This document shows, piece after piece, positions 32,537 to 40,737 of a stretch of DNA of 64,000 nucleotides. How positions within the stretch are numbered: the stretch's first letter is position 1; every line of letters starts with the position of its first letter. Made by a program: the position numbers and the translations under genes. Source of the stretch: CALDTK01 sp965213735 (GTDB taxonomy: Bacteria > Bacteroidota > Bacteroidia > Chitinophagales > Saprospiraceae); contig CBDCAB010000006.1 in the NCBI GenBank assembly GCA_965213735.1, positions 1,054,001-1,118,000 of the forward strand, written 5' to 3'. The notes below the pieces were generated by a model. It made no database searches, was not told the origin of the DNA, and saw nothing but the letters and a program-made list of their open reading frames with translations.

Positions 32537-34315
32537 TTAAAGCAGCCAAACTCCAGCTGCCTTAGCGGGGAGACTACCATCGAGTGGTGTCGTGGAGCAG
32601 CGGAGATCAGCCTGCGCAACGGCCCATGTGCCAGTACTTGCTGCAAGGCTAAAGGTGCGACCGCTGAAGTTGACAATTATGATGAGCTTCTTCCCATTGG
32701 TGAGAGGGATAGCCCAGGCGATTACATCAGCGCGTAGTGTAGCGACATCGTGGGCGCTGATGTCGCGGTTGCGCAGCGGCCAAAACTGTCGACGCACAGC
32801 CAGCGCTTCCCGGTAAAACTTGTATATCCTGCCTCTGCGCTTGTGGGAGAGCTTTGCAGAGAGAAATGTCTGCTTCTCTCCCGGGTCGGGCACCTGCTGA
32901 TCTCCACTTAGAAAGGGTGCAAATTCTCGCATGCGCCCTTCACGCGTCGCGGTGAGGATAGCCTCATCCGTATGGTCCACGAAGTAGGGAAAAGGTGCTT
33001 CTTCGGCGTACTCCTCGCCCATCCAAAGCATTGGTGTGAATGGACTCCAGATAGTGGTAGCAGCCTGAAGTAGATATTCATCCTCGCTCAGGTGCTCGTG
33101 CAGTCGATCGCCGAGTGCGCGATTGCCTACCTGATCGTGATTCTGACCGAAGACGATAAACTGGTGATTCTTGAGGCCAGTGCTGGGTTTGCCAAAGCGC
33201 CGGCCGCGATGTTTGGAGTACTGACCAGTGTAGACATAGCCTCGCTTGAGGGCCTCCACGAGCGACTCTTTCGCTTGAAAGTCTGCATAATAGCCTTGCG
33301 TTTCGCCAGTAAGATAGGTGCGTAAGGCGTGGTGAAACTCGTCCACCCATTGCCCGGTGAGGCCGTATCCACCTTCGCGCACAGGCTTTACGTAGCGGGG
33401 GTCGTTGAGATCGCACTCCGCTATGAGTGTCAGTGGTTTGCGCAGCTCTTTCGACCAGCCTGCCACTGCCGTACTCAACTGTTCGAGCAGGTGGGTAGCC
33501 GAACTATCCTTGAGGGCGTGCACAGCGTCGAGCCGCAGCCCATCTGCTCCGTAGTCGACGAGCCAGGTTTTGGCGGAAGCTAGAATAAAATCACGCACCC
33601 CATCACTGCCATAATCATCGAGGTTGACAGCCGCACCCCAAGGCGTATGGTGCTTGTCGGTGAGGTAAGGAGCAAACTCAGGCAGGTAATTTCCCTCCGG
33701 ACCTAAATGGTTATAGACCGCATCGATAAGCACAGCCAGATCGAGTTCGTGAGCAGCATCAATAAACGCGACAAGGCCTGCTGGTCCGCCATAGCTTTCC
33801 TGCACAGCCTGCCAGTAGACGCCATCATAGCCCCAGTTGTGCTTGCCCGGGAATTGGTTGATGGGCATCAACTCGATGGTATTGACGCCGAGTTTAACGA
33901 GTTGAGGGAGCAGCTCGATAGCACCTGCGAATGTGCCCGCTTTGCTAAAGGTGCCGATGTGAAGTTCATAGATGAGCATGTCGGCCAGCAGGCGGCCAGG
34001 CCAGTAGGGCTGCTTTCGCCAAAACAGGTTAGCATCCACCACCACTGAAGGCGCGTGTACACCTTGAGGCTGAAACCGGCTCGCAGGGTCGGGCCGCGCC
34101 TCACTCATCCTGTCGGTGCGAAGCAGGTAAGGCGTTTGCGCGGGCACATCTTCACATATTAGGCGGAAATAGCCTCCATCCTGCTTGTCGAGGGGGCGCT
34201 GCTCGTTTTGCTCGGGCAGCACCAACCAGGCTTTACCAGCGTCAGGTGCATAGAGTGTAACATGCGTTTTGCCGCCGGAGAAAATTACGCCAGGGCTTTC
34301 GGTGATTGGGATCAT
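32537..34315 (-). CDS. treZ: Malto-oligosyltrehalose trehalohydrolase
   Basis: This GH13 enzyme releases free trehalose from the TreY product. From the ATG at 34315 it is 592 residues, a normal length. An N-terminal beta domain (GGKTHVTLYAPDAGKAWLVL) precedes the barrel with LIDAVYNHLGPEGNYL, YGADGLRLDAVHALKD (nucleophile), LIAECDLNDPRY (acid/base Glu) and FGQNHDQVGNRALGDR. The open frame continues to 34480 within glgX copy 2, which I reject. It starts 13 bases after that gene. A copy of the 14-base dispersed word lies at 34012. Confidence 0.95.
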   Translation of the reverse strand: MIPITESPGVIFSGGKTHVTLYAPDAGKAWLVLPEQNEQRPLDKQDGGYFRLICEDVPAQTPYLLRTDRMSEARPDPASRFQPQGVHAPSVVVDANLFWRKQPYWPGRLLADMLIYELHIGTFSKAGTFAGAIELLPQLVKLGVNTIELMPINQFPGKHNWGYDGVYWQAVQESYGGPAGLVAFIDAAHELDLAVLIDAVYNHLGPEGNYLPEFAPYLTDKHHTPWGAAVNLDDYGSDGVRDFILASAKTWLVDYGADGLRLDAVHALKDSSATHLLEQLSTAVAGWSKELRKPLTLIAECDLNDPRYVKPVREGGYGLTGQWVDEFHHALRTYLTGETQGYYADFQAKESLVEALKRGYVYTGQYSKHRGRRFGKPSTGLKNHQFIVFGQNHDQVGNRALGDRLHEHLSEDEYLLQAATTIWSPFTPMLWMGEEYAEEAPFPYFVDHTDEAILTATREGRMREFAPFLSGDQQVPDPGEKQTFLSAKLSHKRRGRIYKFYREALAVRRQFWPLRNRDISAHDVATLRADVIAWAIPLTNGKKLIIIVNFSGRTFSLAASTGTWAVAQADLRCSTTPLDGSLPAKAAGVWLL

Positions 34316-34328
34316 AGGTTCAATTGGC

Positions 34329-36602
34329 TCAGCCGGCCGTCTGTCTACCCATTTGGATGTGCCATGGGCGTTTGCGCGAGAGATCTTCGTCGGCATTGGT
34401 GCGCACAAAGGCAAATGTGCTACGTGGGGCAAGTTGGAAGGTAGTACCCGCGCATATCTCATCGTGATTGTCGAGTTCACCTGTTTGTGTATCGACCACC
34501 TTTTCCCAGCAGGTCACGTCGATATCGCCTGGCATAGTAAAGGCTACTGCTTGATGATGTGCATTGAAGAGAAGCAGGAAGATGTCATCGCGAATTTGCC
34601 TGCCGCGCATGTCTCGTTCGGTCATTGCTTCTCCATTGACGATCACCCCAAGGCACTTTGCGTTGCTATTCGACCAATCTTCATTCTGCATTTCCTTCCC
34701 GTCGGAGCGCAGCCAGAAGATGTCTGACACCTGTGCATGATCGACTTGGCGACCGCTGAAGAATTTGCGCCGGTGCAGGATGGGATTGTCGCTACGGAGG
34801 CGAATCAACCCGCGTACAAACTCCACGAGCTTGCGCTGATCAGCCGTCCAATTCCAGCGGAAATAGCTCAGTTCGTTGTCTTGGCAGTAGCAGTTATTGT
34901 TGCCAAGCTGGGTACGTCCGTACTCATCGCCCATCGTGATCATGGGCACCCCCTGACTGAGCAGCAAAGAGGCGAAGAAGTTGCGCTGCTGCTTCGCCCG
35001 AAGAGCTAGAATTTCTTCGTCGTCTGTTGGGCCCTCGACGCCGCAATTCCAGCTTTCGTTATTTGACTCGCCGTCATTGCCATTCTCTCCATTGGCGAGG
35101 TTGTGCTTTTCGTTACAACTCACCAGGTCGCGCATGGTAAAGCCATCATGGGCGGTGATAAAGTTGATGCTGCTCCACGGAGCCCTGCCACCTGCTTCGT
35201 ATAGGTCAGAGCTGCCGGTGAGACGGTACGCCAACTCGCTGACTTTGCCCTTATCGCCTTTCCAGAAGCTGCGCAAGCAATCGCGGTACTTGCCGTTCCA
35301 CTCTGCCCACAGTATAGGAAAATTACCTACCTGATAGCCGCCAGGACCAATGTCCCAGGGCTCGGCAATGAGCTTTACCTGAGAGATCACTGGATCTTGA
35401 TGTATGGTATCTAAGAAGGTGCTGAGTTTGCCGACAGCATAAAGTCCACGCGCGAGAGCGGAAGCAAGATCGAAGCGGAAGCCGTCGACGTGCATTTCGG
35501 TAACCCAGTAGCGCAGCGAATCCATCACCAGCTGGAGTACGCGCGGGTGCACCATGTTGAGCGTATTGCCCGTGCCGGTGTAGTCCATGTAAAACTGCGG
35601 CTTATCCTGCACCAATCGATAGTAAGCTTGGTTGTCGATGCCTTTAAAGCTGAGGGTGGGGCCGAAGTGATTGCCCTCCGCAGTATGATTGTACACCACG
35701 TCGAGAATGACCTCGAGTCCGGCCCGGTGGTAGGCTTTGACCATCGCCTTAAACTCATCGACCTGCGAGCCGGGTTCGGTGCTTGCCGCGTATTCTGAGT
35801 GTGGCGCAAAGAAGCCGAGCGTATTATAGCCCCAGTAGTTGCGCAGTCCTCGGTTGATGAGCATTTCATCATGAACGAAGTGATGGATTGGCATCAGCTC
35901 AACCGCCGTTACACCCAAATCAAGTAGGTATTCGATCACTTTTGGGTGAGCCAGGCCAGCATAGGTACCGCGCTGCTCTGGTGGTACGAGTTCGTTAAGT
36001 GCTGTCATGCCTTTGACGTGCAACTCATAGATGATCGTCTCGTGCATTGGCGTCTCGGGCAGCAGATCGCGCTCCCAATCGAAGGCTTTGTTGGCGATGA
36101 CGACACCTTTATTGGCATAGGGAGCCGAATCATCTTCATTCATGTGCAGGTAGCGCTGCTCGTCTTTGTCTTTGATGTTGTAGCCAAACATCTCGGGTGC
36201 CCACTCAATGGTGCCGTGGATGGCCTTGGTGTAGGGATCGATGAGCACCTTGTTGGGATTGAACAGCTGTCCCTGCATGGGATTCCAGGGGCCGTACACA
36301 CGGTAGCCGTAGAGCAATCCTGGCTCGAGCCCCGGTAGGTAAGTATGCCACACCTGGTCGGTGCGCTCAGTAAGACTAATGCGAATCACCTCCTCACCCG
36401 GTTGTTCGGCTAGAAAGAGGCAGAGGTCGATGCCCGTGGCTCCTTCGCTAAAGAGTGCGAAGTTGATGCCGTTGCCGTCGTAGTTGGCGCCGAGTGGGTA
36501 AGGCTTGCCTGGCCAAGGGTTGACATTCTTCAGGACGTGAATTTTATCTGCCAGCGTGTCTTGTGCCGTCGAATCCGTGTCAGTGGAGGTGAGGGTTTGC
36601 AT
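34329..36602 (-). CDS. glgX: Glycogen debranching enzyme / isoamylase (GlgX/TreX), copy 2
   Basis: This is a second GH13 debranching enzyme of the same subfamily, 757 residues from the ATG at 36602. It shows DVVYNHTAEGNHFGP, MHVDGFRFDLASALARG, VKLIAEPWDIGPGGYQ and FITAHDGFTMRDL. It is closely similar to copy 1 along its length, pointing to duplication. It is the first gene of the operon, so debranching, trehalosyl formation (TreY) and release (TreZ) are encoded together. A longer frame to 36680 exists; its first 26 residues look non-homologous. No promoter element is obvious in the gap to tRNA-Leu. Confidence 0.92.
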   Translation of the reverse strand: MQTLTSTDTDSTAQDTLADKIHVLKNVNPWPGKPYPLGANYDGNGINFALFSEGATGIDLCLFLAEQPGEEVIRISLTERTDQVWHTYLPGLEPGLLYGYRVYGPWNPMQGQLFNPNKVLIDPYTKAIHGTIEWAPEMFGYNIKDKDEQRYLHMNEDDSAPYANKGVVIANKAFDWERDLLPETPMHETIIYELHVKGMTALNELVPPEQRGTYAGLAHPKVIEYLLDLGVTAVELMPIHHFVHDEMLINRGLRNYWGYNTLGFFAPHSEYAASTEPGSQVDEFKAMVKAYHRAGLEVILDVVYNHTAEGNHFGPTLSFKGIDNQAYYRLVQDKPQFYMDYTGTGNTLNMVHPRVLQLVMDSLRYWVTEMHVDGFRFDLASALARGLYAVGKLSTFLDTIHQDPVISQVKLIAEPWDIGPGGYQVGNFPILWAEWNGKYRDCLRSFWKGDKGKVSELAYRLTGSSDLYEAGGRAPWSSINFITAHDGFTMRDLVSCNEKHNLANGENGNDGESNNESWNCGVEGPTDDEEILALRAKQQRNFFASLLLSQGVPMITMGDEYGRTQLGNNNCYCQDNELSYFRWNWTADQRKLVEFVRGLIRLRSDNPILHRRKFFSGRQVDHAQVSDIFWLRSDGKEMQNEDWSNSNAKCLGVIVNGEAMTERDMRGRQIRDDIFLLLFNAHHQAVAFTMPGDIDVTCWEKVVDTQTGELDNHDEICAGTTFQLAPRSTFAFVRTNADEDLSRKRPWHIQMGRQTAG

Positions 36603-36689
36603 AGGTGTTGAACAACCGCAAGCGCAGGGATAAGTGCGAGCGGGTTGAAAATTCACGAAGTCTAGCTTCTCCATTTGCACTTAAGCGGG

Positions 36690-36697
36690 TACTTTTG
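36690..36697 (+). promoter_or_regulatory. -7 element (TACTTTTG) for the tRNA-Leu pair
   Basis: TACTTTTG lies 46 bases upstream of the first tRNA-Leu. The two tRNAs are 17 bases apart and probably share this promoter. A TTG occurs 12 bases upstream, too near for a standard -33. Confidence 0.5.
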
Positions 36698-36743
36698 CCG
36701 CGCTTTACGAAAAAGCTAAAGCAGGAAGCAATGGCTTCGTGCT

Positions 36744-36827
36744 GCCGAAGTGGCGGAACCGGTAGACGCGCTGGATTCAAAATCCAGTTCTGGCAACAGA
36801 GTGTGGGTTCGAGCCCCACCTTCGGTA
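36744..36827 (+). tRNA. tRNA-Leu (CAA anticodon)
   Basis: A class II tRNA: acceptor GCCGAAG/CTTCGGT, D arm GGCGGAACCGGTAGACGC, anticodon stem CTGGA/TCCAG with loop TTCAAAA (CAA), a variable arm TTCTGGCAACAGAG, and T loop GGTTCGAGCC. Discriminator A; CCA not encoded. Confidence 0.95.
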
Positions 36828-36844
36828 CATCTTTCTACACCCTT

Positions 36845-36928
36845 GCCCGGGTGGCGGAATTGGTAGACGCGCTGGTCTCAGAAGCCAGTGCCCCCTGGGG
36901 CGTGCTGGTTCAAATCCAGTCTCGGGCA
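36845..36928 (+). tRNA. tRNA-Leu (CAG anticodon)
   Basis: A class II tRNA: acceptor GCCCGGG/CTCGGGC, anticodon stem CTGGT/GCCAG with loop CTCAGAA (CAG), variable arm TGCCCCCTGGGGCG, T loop GGTTCAAATCC. Discriminator A. It lies 17 bases after tRNA-Leu(CAA) and is followed by a hairpin at 36936. Confidence 0.95.
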
Positions 36929-36935
36929 CTTTACA

Positions 36936-36970
36936 TGAAGCCGGACCTTCACTTGGAGGGTTCGGCTTCA
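36936..36970 (+). terminator. Hairpin after the tRNA-Leu pair, probable terminator
   Basis: A 12-base stem with one G-U pair (arms 36936-36947 and 36959-36970; TGAAGCCGGACC) begins eight bases after tRNA-Leu(CAG) and is followed by GTGTTTATG, a weak T tract. It could end transcription from both sides, since the acetyltransferase gene converges on it. Confidence 0.5.
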
Positions 36971-36974
36971 GTGT

Positions 36975-37493
36975 TTATGCGGGTTTGCGTAGGCCCATGC
37001 AAATGACCGATTGACGCACCCCAAGTTTGACCACCGCTCCCTCAATTTCATATTCCCGCCGAAAACCGCATTTCTCCAGCACACGTAGACTTCCTTGGTT
37101 GCTACTGAAAACTTCCGCGTAGAGGCGGTCAACGCCTAGGTGAGTCCAGGCGTGCTTTGCCGTAGCAGTGATCACACCAGTCATGATGCCTTGGCCCCAT
37201 AGCGGCTCAGCGAGCCAGTAGCCGAGTTCGGCATTGTAGCGGTATACATCTTCACCGGGGAAAACACTCATCACGCCCGAAGCAATACCATCTACGCAAA
37301 TGAACCAGGTAGTGGGTGGGCCGTCCTTGGCTAACACCGTGTCGATGAAGTGCAGTGCATCATCGACACTATAAGGATGAGGGAAATAATCACGCAATCC
37401 AGCGTAGATAGCTGGGTTGTTAGCGGCTGTCGCAAGGTTGATCGCATCTTCGGTTCTTGGCTCTCGCAGGGTGACGTGCTCACTAACTTTCAC
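36975..37493 (-). CDS. GNAT family N-acetyltransferase (RimJ/RimL-like)
   Basis: The 172-residue protein has the GNAT pattern of the RimJ/RimL subgroup. It starts with TLREPRTEDAINL, has ELGYWLAEPLWGQGIMTGVITA as the acetyl-CoA binding Q/RxxGxG/A-like motif, and DRLYAEVFSSNQGSLRVLEKCGFRREYEIEGA in motif B. It probably acetylates an amino group on a protein or small molecule; substrate unknown. The start is GTG. It is followed by a shared hairpin. Confidence 0.85.
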   Translation of the reverse strand: MKVSEHVTLREPRTEDAINLATAANNPAIYAGLRDYFPHPYSVDDALHFIDTVLAKDGPPTTWFICVDGIASGVMSVFPGEDVYRYNAELGYWLAEPLWGQGIMTGVITATAKHAWTHLGVDRLYAEVFSSNQGSLRVLEKCGFRREYEIEGAVVKLGVRQSVICMGLRKPA

Positions 37494-37512
37494 AGCGGCT
37501 AATATGCTTGGT

Positions 37513-38328
37513 TCATCGTGATCTGGGTAATTTCACGAGCCGCTTTCGAGGGGGTGTCCACCACAAGCGTTCACTGCCTATCCAGACCTTGTTTGGGAAC
37601 TCACTCGGCCAGATCGCCTCATACTGAGCGGGTGTAAGCAGGGTACGCACGTGAGCTTCTGCCAAAGTGTTTTGGCGAAAGCTGCCATCTGGAGCTAGTT
37701 CAACAGTAAATACTGAGGTGCGGCCGTAGGGAAGAAAAAGGATTTTGCCATAGTTGTAGCCAACGAGTGCGAGTCGGCCATCGGCAAGCATGACAGCATC
37801 GGTGACCACGCGTCCGATGATAGCTAATGAGTCGCGCAGCAGGAGGGTGTCGGTGTCATTGAGCTCGTAGAGGTAAGTGATCTTGGGCCGGGGAGATAGT
37901 CCTGCTGCAGCTTTAGTAAGTACGTAAAGTTTGTCTTTATGCGTGTAGCAGGCTTCGGCATTGTGCGGCTGGCGAGGGTAGTGCACCTGGCGCGATTGAG
38001 CTCCAAGGGTGTGCAAGGCGATGGAGCTGCGCTGCAAGCGATTGTCGCCGATATCACAAATGCATAAGCCTTTTGAAGTTGAGGTAAGGGCTTCCCAATC
38101 GCGGTTGGCAAAGGGTGTGGGCTGAGCCACCACCGACTTATTGGGCTGGAGGTGGTAGACCATAGCTGCGTTGCCACCATCATTAATCGCATAATATCCG
38201 CCAGAAGAATCGGCCACGGCACCAGAAATCTCTGGCAGCACGCTCGGCAGTTGTCGCCAACTCGACACGCAGGAGCTAAGGGCTAGCAGATAAGCAAAAA
38301 GGACAATGGTCTTAGCAACATTAGTCAC
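37513..38328 (-). CDS. Predicted lipoprotein of unknown function, beta-propeller-like
   Basis: From the GTG at 38328 the product starts VTNVAKTIVLFAYLLALSSC, a lipoprotein signal with lipobox LSSC. The mature protein (about 250 residues) has repeated beta segments (SGAVADSSGGYYAINDGGN, NRDWEALTSTSKGLCICDIGDN, DAVMLADGRLALVGYN) that resemble propeller blades of periplasmic sensor or esterase-like proteins. Function unknown. The frame extends to 38463, but that would overlap the divergent gene. The two starts meet in a CACGTG palindrome (38326-38331), leaving no intergenic space. A copy of the 14-base word lies at 37669. Confidence 0.7.
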   Translation of the reverse strand: MTNVAKTIVLFAYLLALSSCVSSWRQLPSVLPEISGAVADSSGGYYAINDGGNAAMVYHLQPNKSVVAQPTPFANRDWEALTSTSKGLCICDIGDNRLQRSSIALHTLGAQSRQVHYPRQPHNAEACYTHKDKLYVLTKAAAGLSPRPKITYLYELNDTDTLLLRDSLAIIGRVVTDAVMLADGRLALVGYNYGKILFLPYGRTSVFTVELAPDGSFRQNTLAEAHVRTLLTPAQYEAIWPSEFPNKVWIGSERLWWTPPRKRLVKLPRSR

Positions 38329-38760
38329 GTGTCTGACTTTTATAAAGTGATGCAACGTGATCCGCAACATCGGCTTTCTCCGGGACTCGAGCGACAGCTG
38401 GCGCGTATTGAACAAATGGGAAACGCTGAAGCTGATCTCGTACGTGAAGAGCAACTGCAGCAACTCGAAAAAGCACAGGAGCCACTCCGCATGCTAGCTG
38501 CACAACGTGGAGAATCTGCCCATCGCCTCCACACCCTGCGTCAGCGCTACATGCGAGAATCTGAGCGTACACGCAAATTCGGCATCATTTTGTTGTGTAT
38601 TTCTCCGCTACTCAGCCTAGCGTATCTCGTCGCTATCGCACACCAGCAGCGGACACTCGCTCTCGTGCTGCTGTTACTGTCGGGCTTACTCATAGGTCTG
38701 GCCATGCCTGCACTCTACTATGCCAACAAGCGTCAACAAAAATTGGAAGAAGACGTCTAG
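38329..38760 (+). CDS. Hypothetical membrane protein with coiled coil and two helices
   Basis: The 143-residue product has a long charged helical N-terminal part (about 20-85, many Glu/Gln/Arg/Leu in a heptad-like pattern) and two membrane helices (about 84-104 and 110-128), ending in a basic/acidic tail. There is no family I recognise. The GTG at 38329 abuts the divergent lipoprotein start; an ATG at 38350 (MQRDPQHRL) would leave room for regulation and may be the real start. Confidence 0.6.
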   Translation: MSDFYKVMQRDPQHRLSPGLERQLARIEQMGNAEADLVREEQLQQLEKAQEPLRMLAAQRGESAHRLHTLRQRYMRESERTRKFGIILLCISPLLSLAYLVAIAHQQRTLALVLLLLSGLLIGLAMPALYYANKRQQKLEEDV

Positions 38761-38872
38761 CCGACTAGTAGTTGGTGAACATGTTTGTCAAAATTCCTGA
38801 TTTAGTATGTAGCCTGTTGCACCAGCAGGTTATCACCTTTCGCCTCTGTGTAAATCCCAAAACAACATCCCC

Positions 38873-39214
38873 GTGAACATCACAGAACATCTACTTTGGA
38901 AATACATTGATGGCGATTGTACATCCGCAGAAACTGCGGCTATAATTGATGCCTTATCAGAAGATGCCGATGCGCTGGCATTGTATCAATCACTGCTAGC
39001 TTATCATAAGACATTTTTAAAGCTTTTCGCGCATCAGCGCAAAAGTGATAGCATTTCGCCCGCGTCGTCTGGTTTGCCAAAAGGCTTTAAATTAAACTGT
39101 GCCTCGTCTGCAGCGCTAAGTATGGCACATAACGTGAGGCTCAACTGCGATCTAGTCCTTGTTGCGGCGACGCTATATTTATTTCTCTACTTGCTCAACT
39201 TGCCATTGCTTTAG
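38873..39214 (+). CDS. Hypothetical protein, anti-sigma-factor-like N-terminus, AT-rich
   Basis: The 113-residue product starts LLWKYIDGDCTSAETAAIIDALSEDADALALYQSLLAYH, which resembles the N-terminal segment of Bacteroidota anti-sigma factors (a WxYIDG motif followed by acidic helices). A short unstructured middle and one C-terminal helix (LVLVAATLYLFLYLLNLPLL) follow. No ECF sigma factor is adjacent. The region is visibly richer in A and T than its surroundings. It starts at GTG and overlaps the convergent pyrC by four bases. It may be a small anti-sigma relative or a remnant. Confidence 0.5.
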   Translation: MNITEHLLWKYIDGDCTSAETAAIIDALSEDADALALYQSLLAYHKTFLKLFAHQRKSDSISPASSGLPKGFKLNCASSAALSMAHNVRLNCDLVLVAATLYLFLYLLNLPLL

Positions 39215-40551
39215 GTTAGAGGCCGAAACTTCAAGCGCTGCGCGGCTCCAGGAATTAAACGCGGCTGCCCTTCGCTGTACACGCAGATGCCATTGACGTA
39301 AGTTGCAGCCACAGATCCGGGAAAGGTATGGCCCGCAAAAGGCGACCAGCCACATTTACTAAATACTGGCTGCTGATCGACCACCGTCGGCTTCGCGGGA
39401 TCAAAAATAACCAAATCAGCTGCATATCCTGGGCGTAAGTAGCCTCTTCGCTCGAGTCGAAAACATGCCGCTACTGCGTGACACATTTTGTGCACCAACA
39501 TAGGCCAAGTCAGTTTACCATTCTCGACAGCTTGGTGCATCATCAGCAGGGAATGCTGTATGAGGGGCACACCTCCTGGCGCATCCCAATAATGACTTGC
39601 TTTTTCCGCTGCCGTATGAGGAGCATGATCAGTGGCAATGACATCTATTCTATTTTCGTGCAGCGCTGCCCAGATAGCTTCACGATCAGCGGCCTGCTTA
39701 ATAGCAGGATTACACTTAATCATATTTCCTAGCTTCTCATAATCTTCATCACTGAAGGTAAGATGATGCACGCAAGCTTCGGCTGTAATTCGTTTTTGGT
39801 CTGGAAGACCGATGTCAAATAGGGTGACTTCTTCCTTGGTGGTAATGTGCAGCACGTGCAGGCGGGTTCCGTGCTTTTTGGCGAGCTCTACGGCCAGCGA
39901 ACTGCTGATGATGCATCCTTGGCGTGGCCGCACCTCGGGATGATTGGCGGCAGTAGCTGCATCACCGAGTTGCTCCTTTATTCGCGCTGTTGATCGGCGT
40001 ATTGTGGCCTCGTCTTCACAATGCGTAGCCACCAGCGTTGGGGCGTGTTCGAACAGTTGATCAAGCACCTCCCGATCATCGACGAGCATATTGCCTGTAG
40101 ATGAACCCATAAAGGCTTTGATGCCGCACACGTTCGTCGGGTCAGTCTTGAGCACTTCCGCCAGGTTGTCGTTGCTCGCCCCCATGTAGAAGCTGTAGTT
40201 GACGGCGGCTTTACGTGCAGCGAGTTGATAGCGCTGCTCGAGGAGCTCCTGAGTGAGGGAGGCAGGTTTGACATTGGGCATATCCATAAAGGAGGTAGTG
40301 CCCCCGGCTGCGGCTGCAAGGGATTCGGTAGCGATTTCAGCTTTGTGCGTCAGGCCCGGCTCGCGAAAGTGCACCTGATCGTCGATGACCCCGGGCATGA
40401 GGATTCGTCCCGCCACATCCACCACCTCAGCTCCTGCTGTTGAGAGCTGGCCCCCTACTTGCTCGATGAATCCATCAACTACGAGGAGGTCGCCTTCGCT
40501 TATCTCGCCCTCATTTACGAGCCGTGCATTCGTAAAAACCTGTCTTGCCAT
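39211..40551 (-). CDS. pyrC: Dihydroorotase
   Basis: This enzyme closes carbamoyl aspartate to dihydroorotate in pyrimidine synthesis. The N-terminal motif is PGVIDDQVHFREPGLTHK, where the first His of the usual HVH reads Gln; from memory this is the normal Bacteroidota form. Further active-site segments are GIKAFMGSSTGN (carbamylated Lys), ATHCEDE, LHVLHITTKEE and VIATDHAPHTAAEK (catalytic Asp). At 446 residues it is full length. It is distinct from the inactive-looking paralogue at 17039. It is convergent with the small gene at 38873. Confidence 0.93.
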   Translation of the reverse strand: MARQVFTNARLVNEGEISEGDLLVVDGFIEQVGGQLSTAGAEVVDVAGRILMPGVIDDQVHFREPGLTHKAEIATESLAAAAGGTTSFMDMPNVKPASLTQELLEQRYQLAARKAAVNYSFYMGASNDNLAEVLKTDPTNVCGIKAFMGSSTGNMLVDDREVLDQLFEHAPTLVATHCEDEATIRRSTARIKEQLGDAATAANHPEVRPRQGCIISSSLAVELAKKHGTRLHVLHITTKEEVTLFDIGLPDQKRITAEACVHHLTFSDEDYEKLGNMIKCNPAIKQAADREAIWAALHENRIDVIATDHAPHTAAEKASHYWDAPGGVPLIQHSLLMMHQAVENGKLTWPMLVHKMCHAVAACFRLERRGYLRPGYAADLVIFDPAKPTVVDQQPVFSKCGWSPFAGHTFPGSVAATYVNGICVYSEGQPRLIPGAAQRLKFRPLT

Positions 40552-40677
40552 AGGCGCAATTTACCCGTAGATCACATAGATCTACCCGACTTGGATCATG
40601 GACAAGGCGCGTGCTGCGGCACAGCTTTGCAGGGCACAACACATTAATTGACCAAGACTTACTGTGTGTTTTCGGAC

Positions 40678-40707
40678 GGCCGGCTTCACTTCACTGTGAA
40701 ACCGGCC
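40678..40707 (+). terminator. Strong hairpin upstream of purK (terminator or leader attenuator)
   Basis: Arms GGCCGGCTTCAC (40678-40689) and GTGAAACCGGCC (40696-40707) pair over 12 bases with one G-U, followed by GCTTCTTTAT. It lies 30 bases before the GTG start of purK. It could end a short leader RNA or attenuate purK-purE. The only longer purK frame (from 40648) would translate through it, which argues against that longer start. Confidence 0.45.
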
Positions 40708-40737
40708 GCTTCTTTATCGCGCGCGTACATTGCCGCC

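Noticed and set aside
39211..40551. pyrC called inactive because the first metal His reads Gln (DDQVHFREPG)
   Set aside because: Remaining catalytic motifs are intact and, from memory, this form is the usual one in Bacteroidota dihydroorotases. The other paralogue is the one that lacks every ligand.
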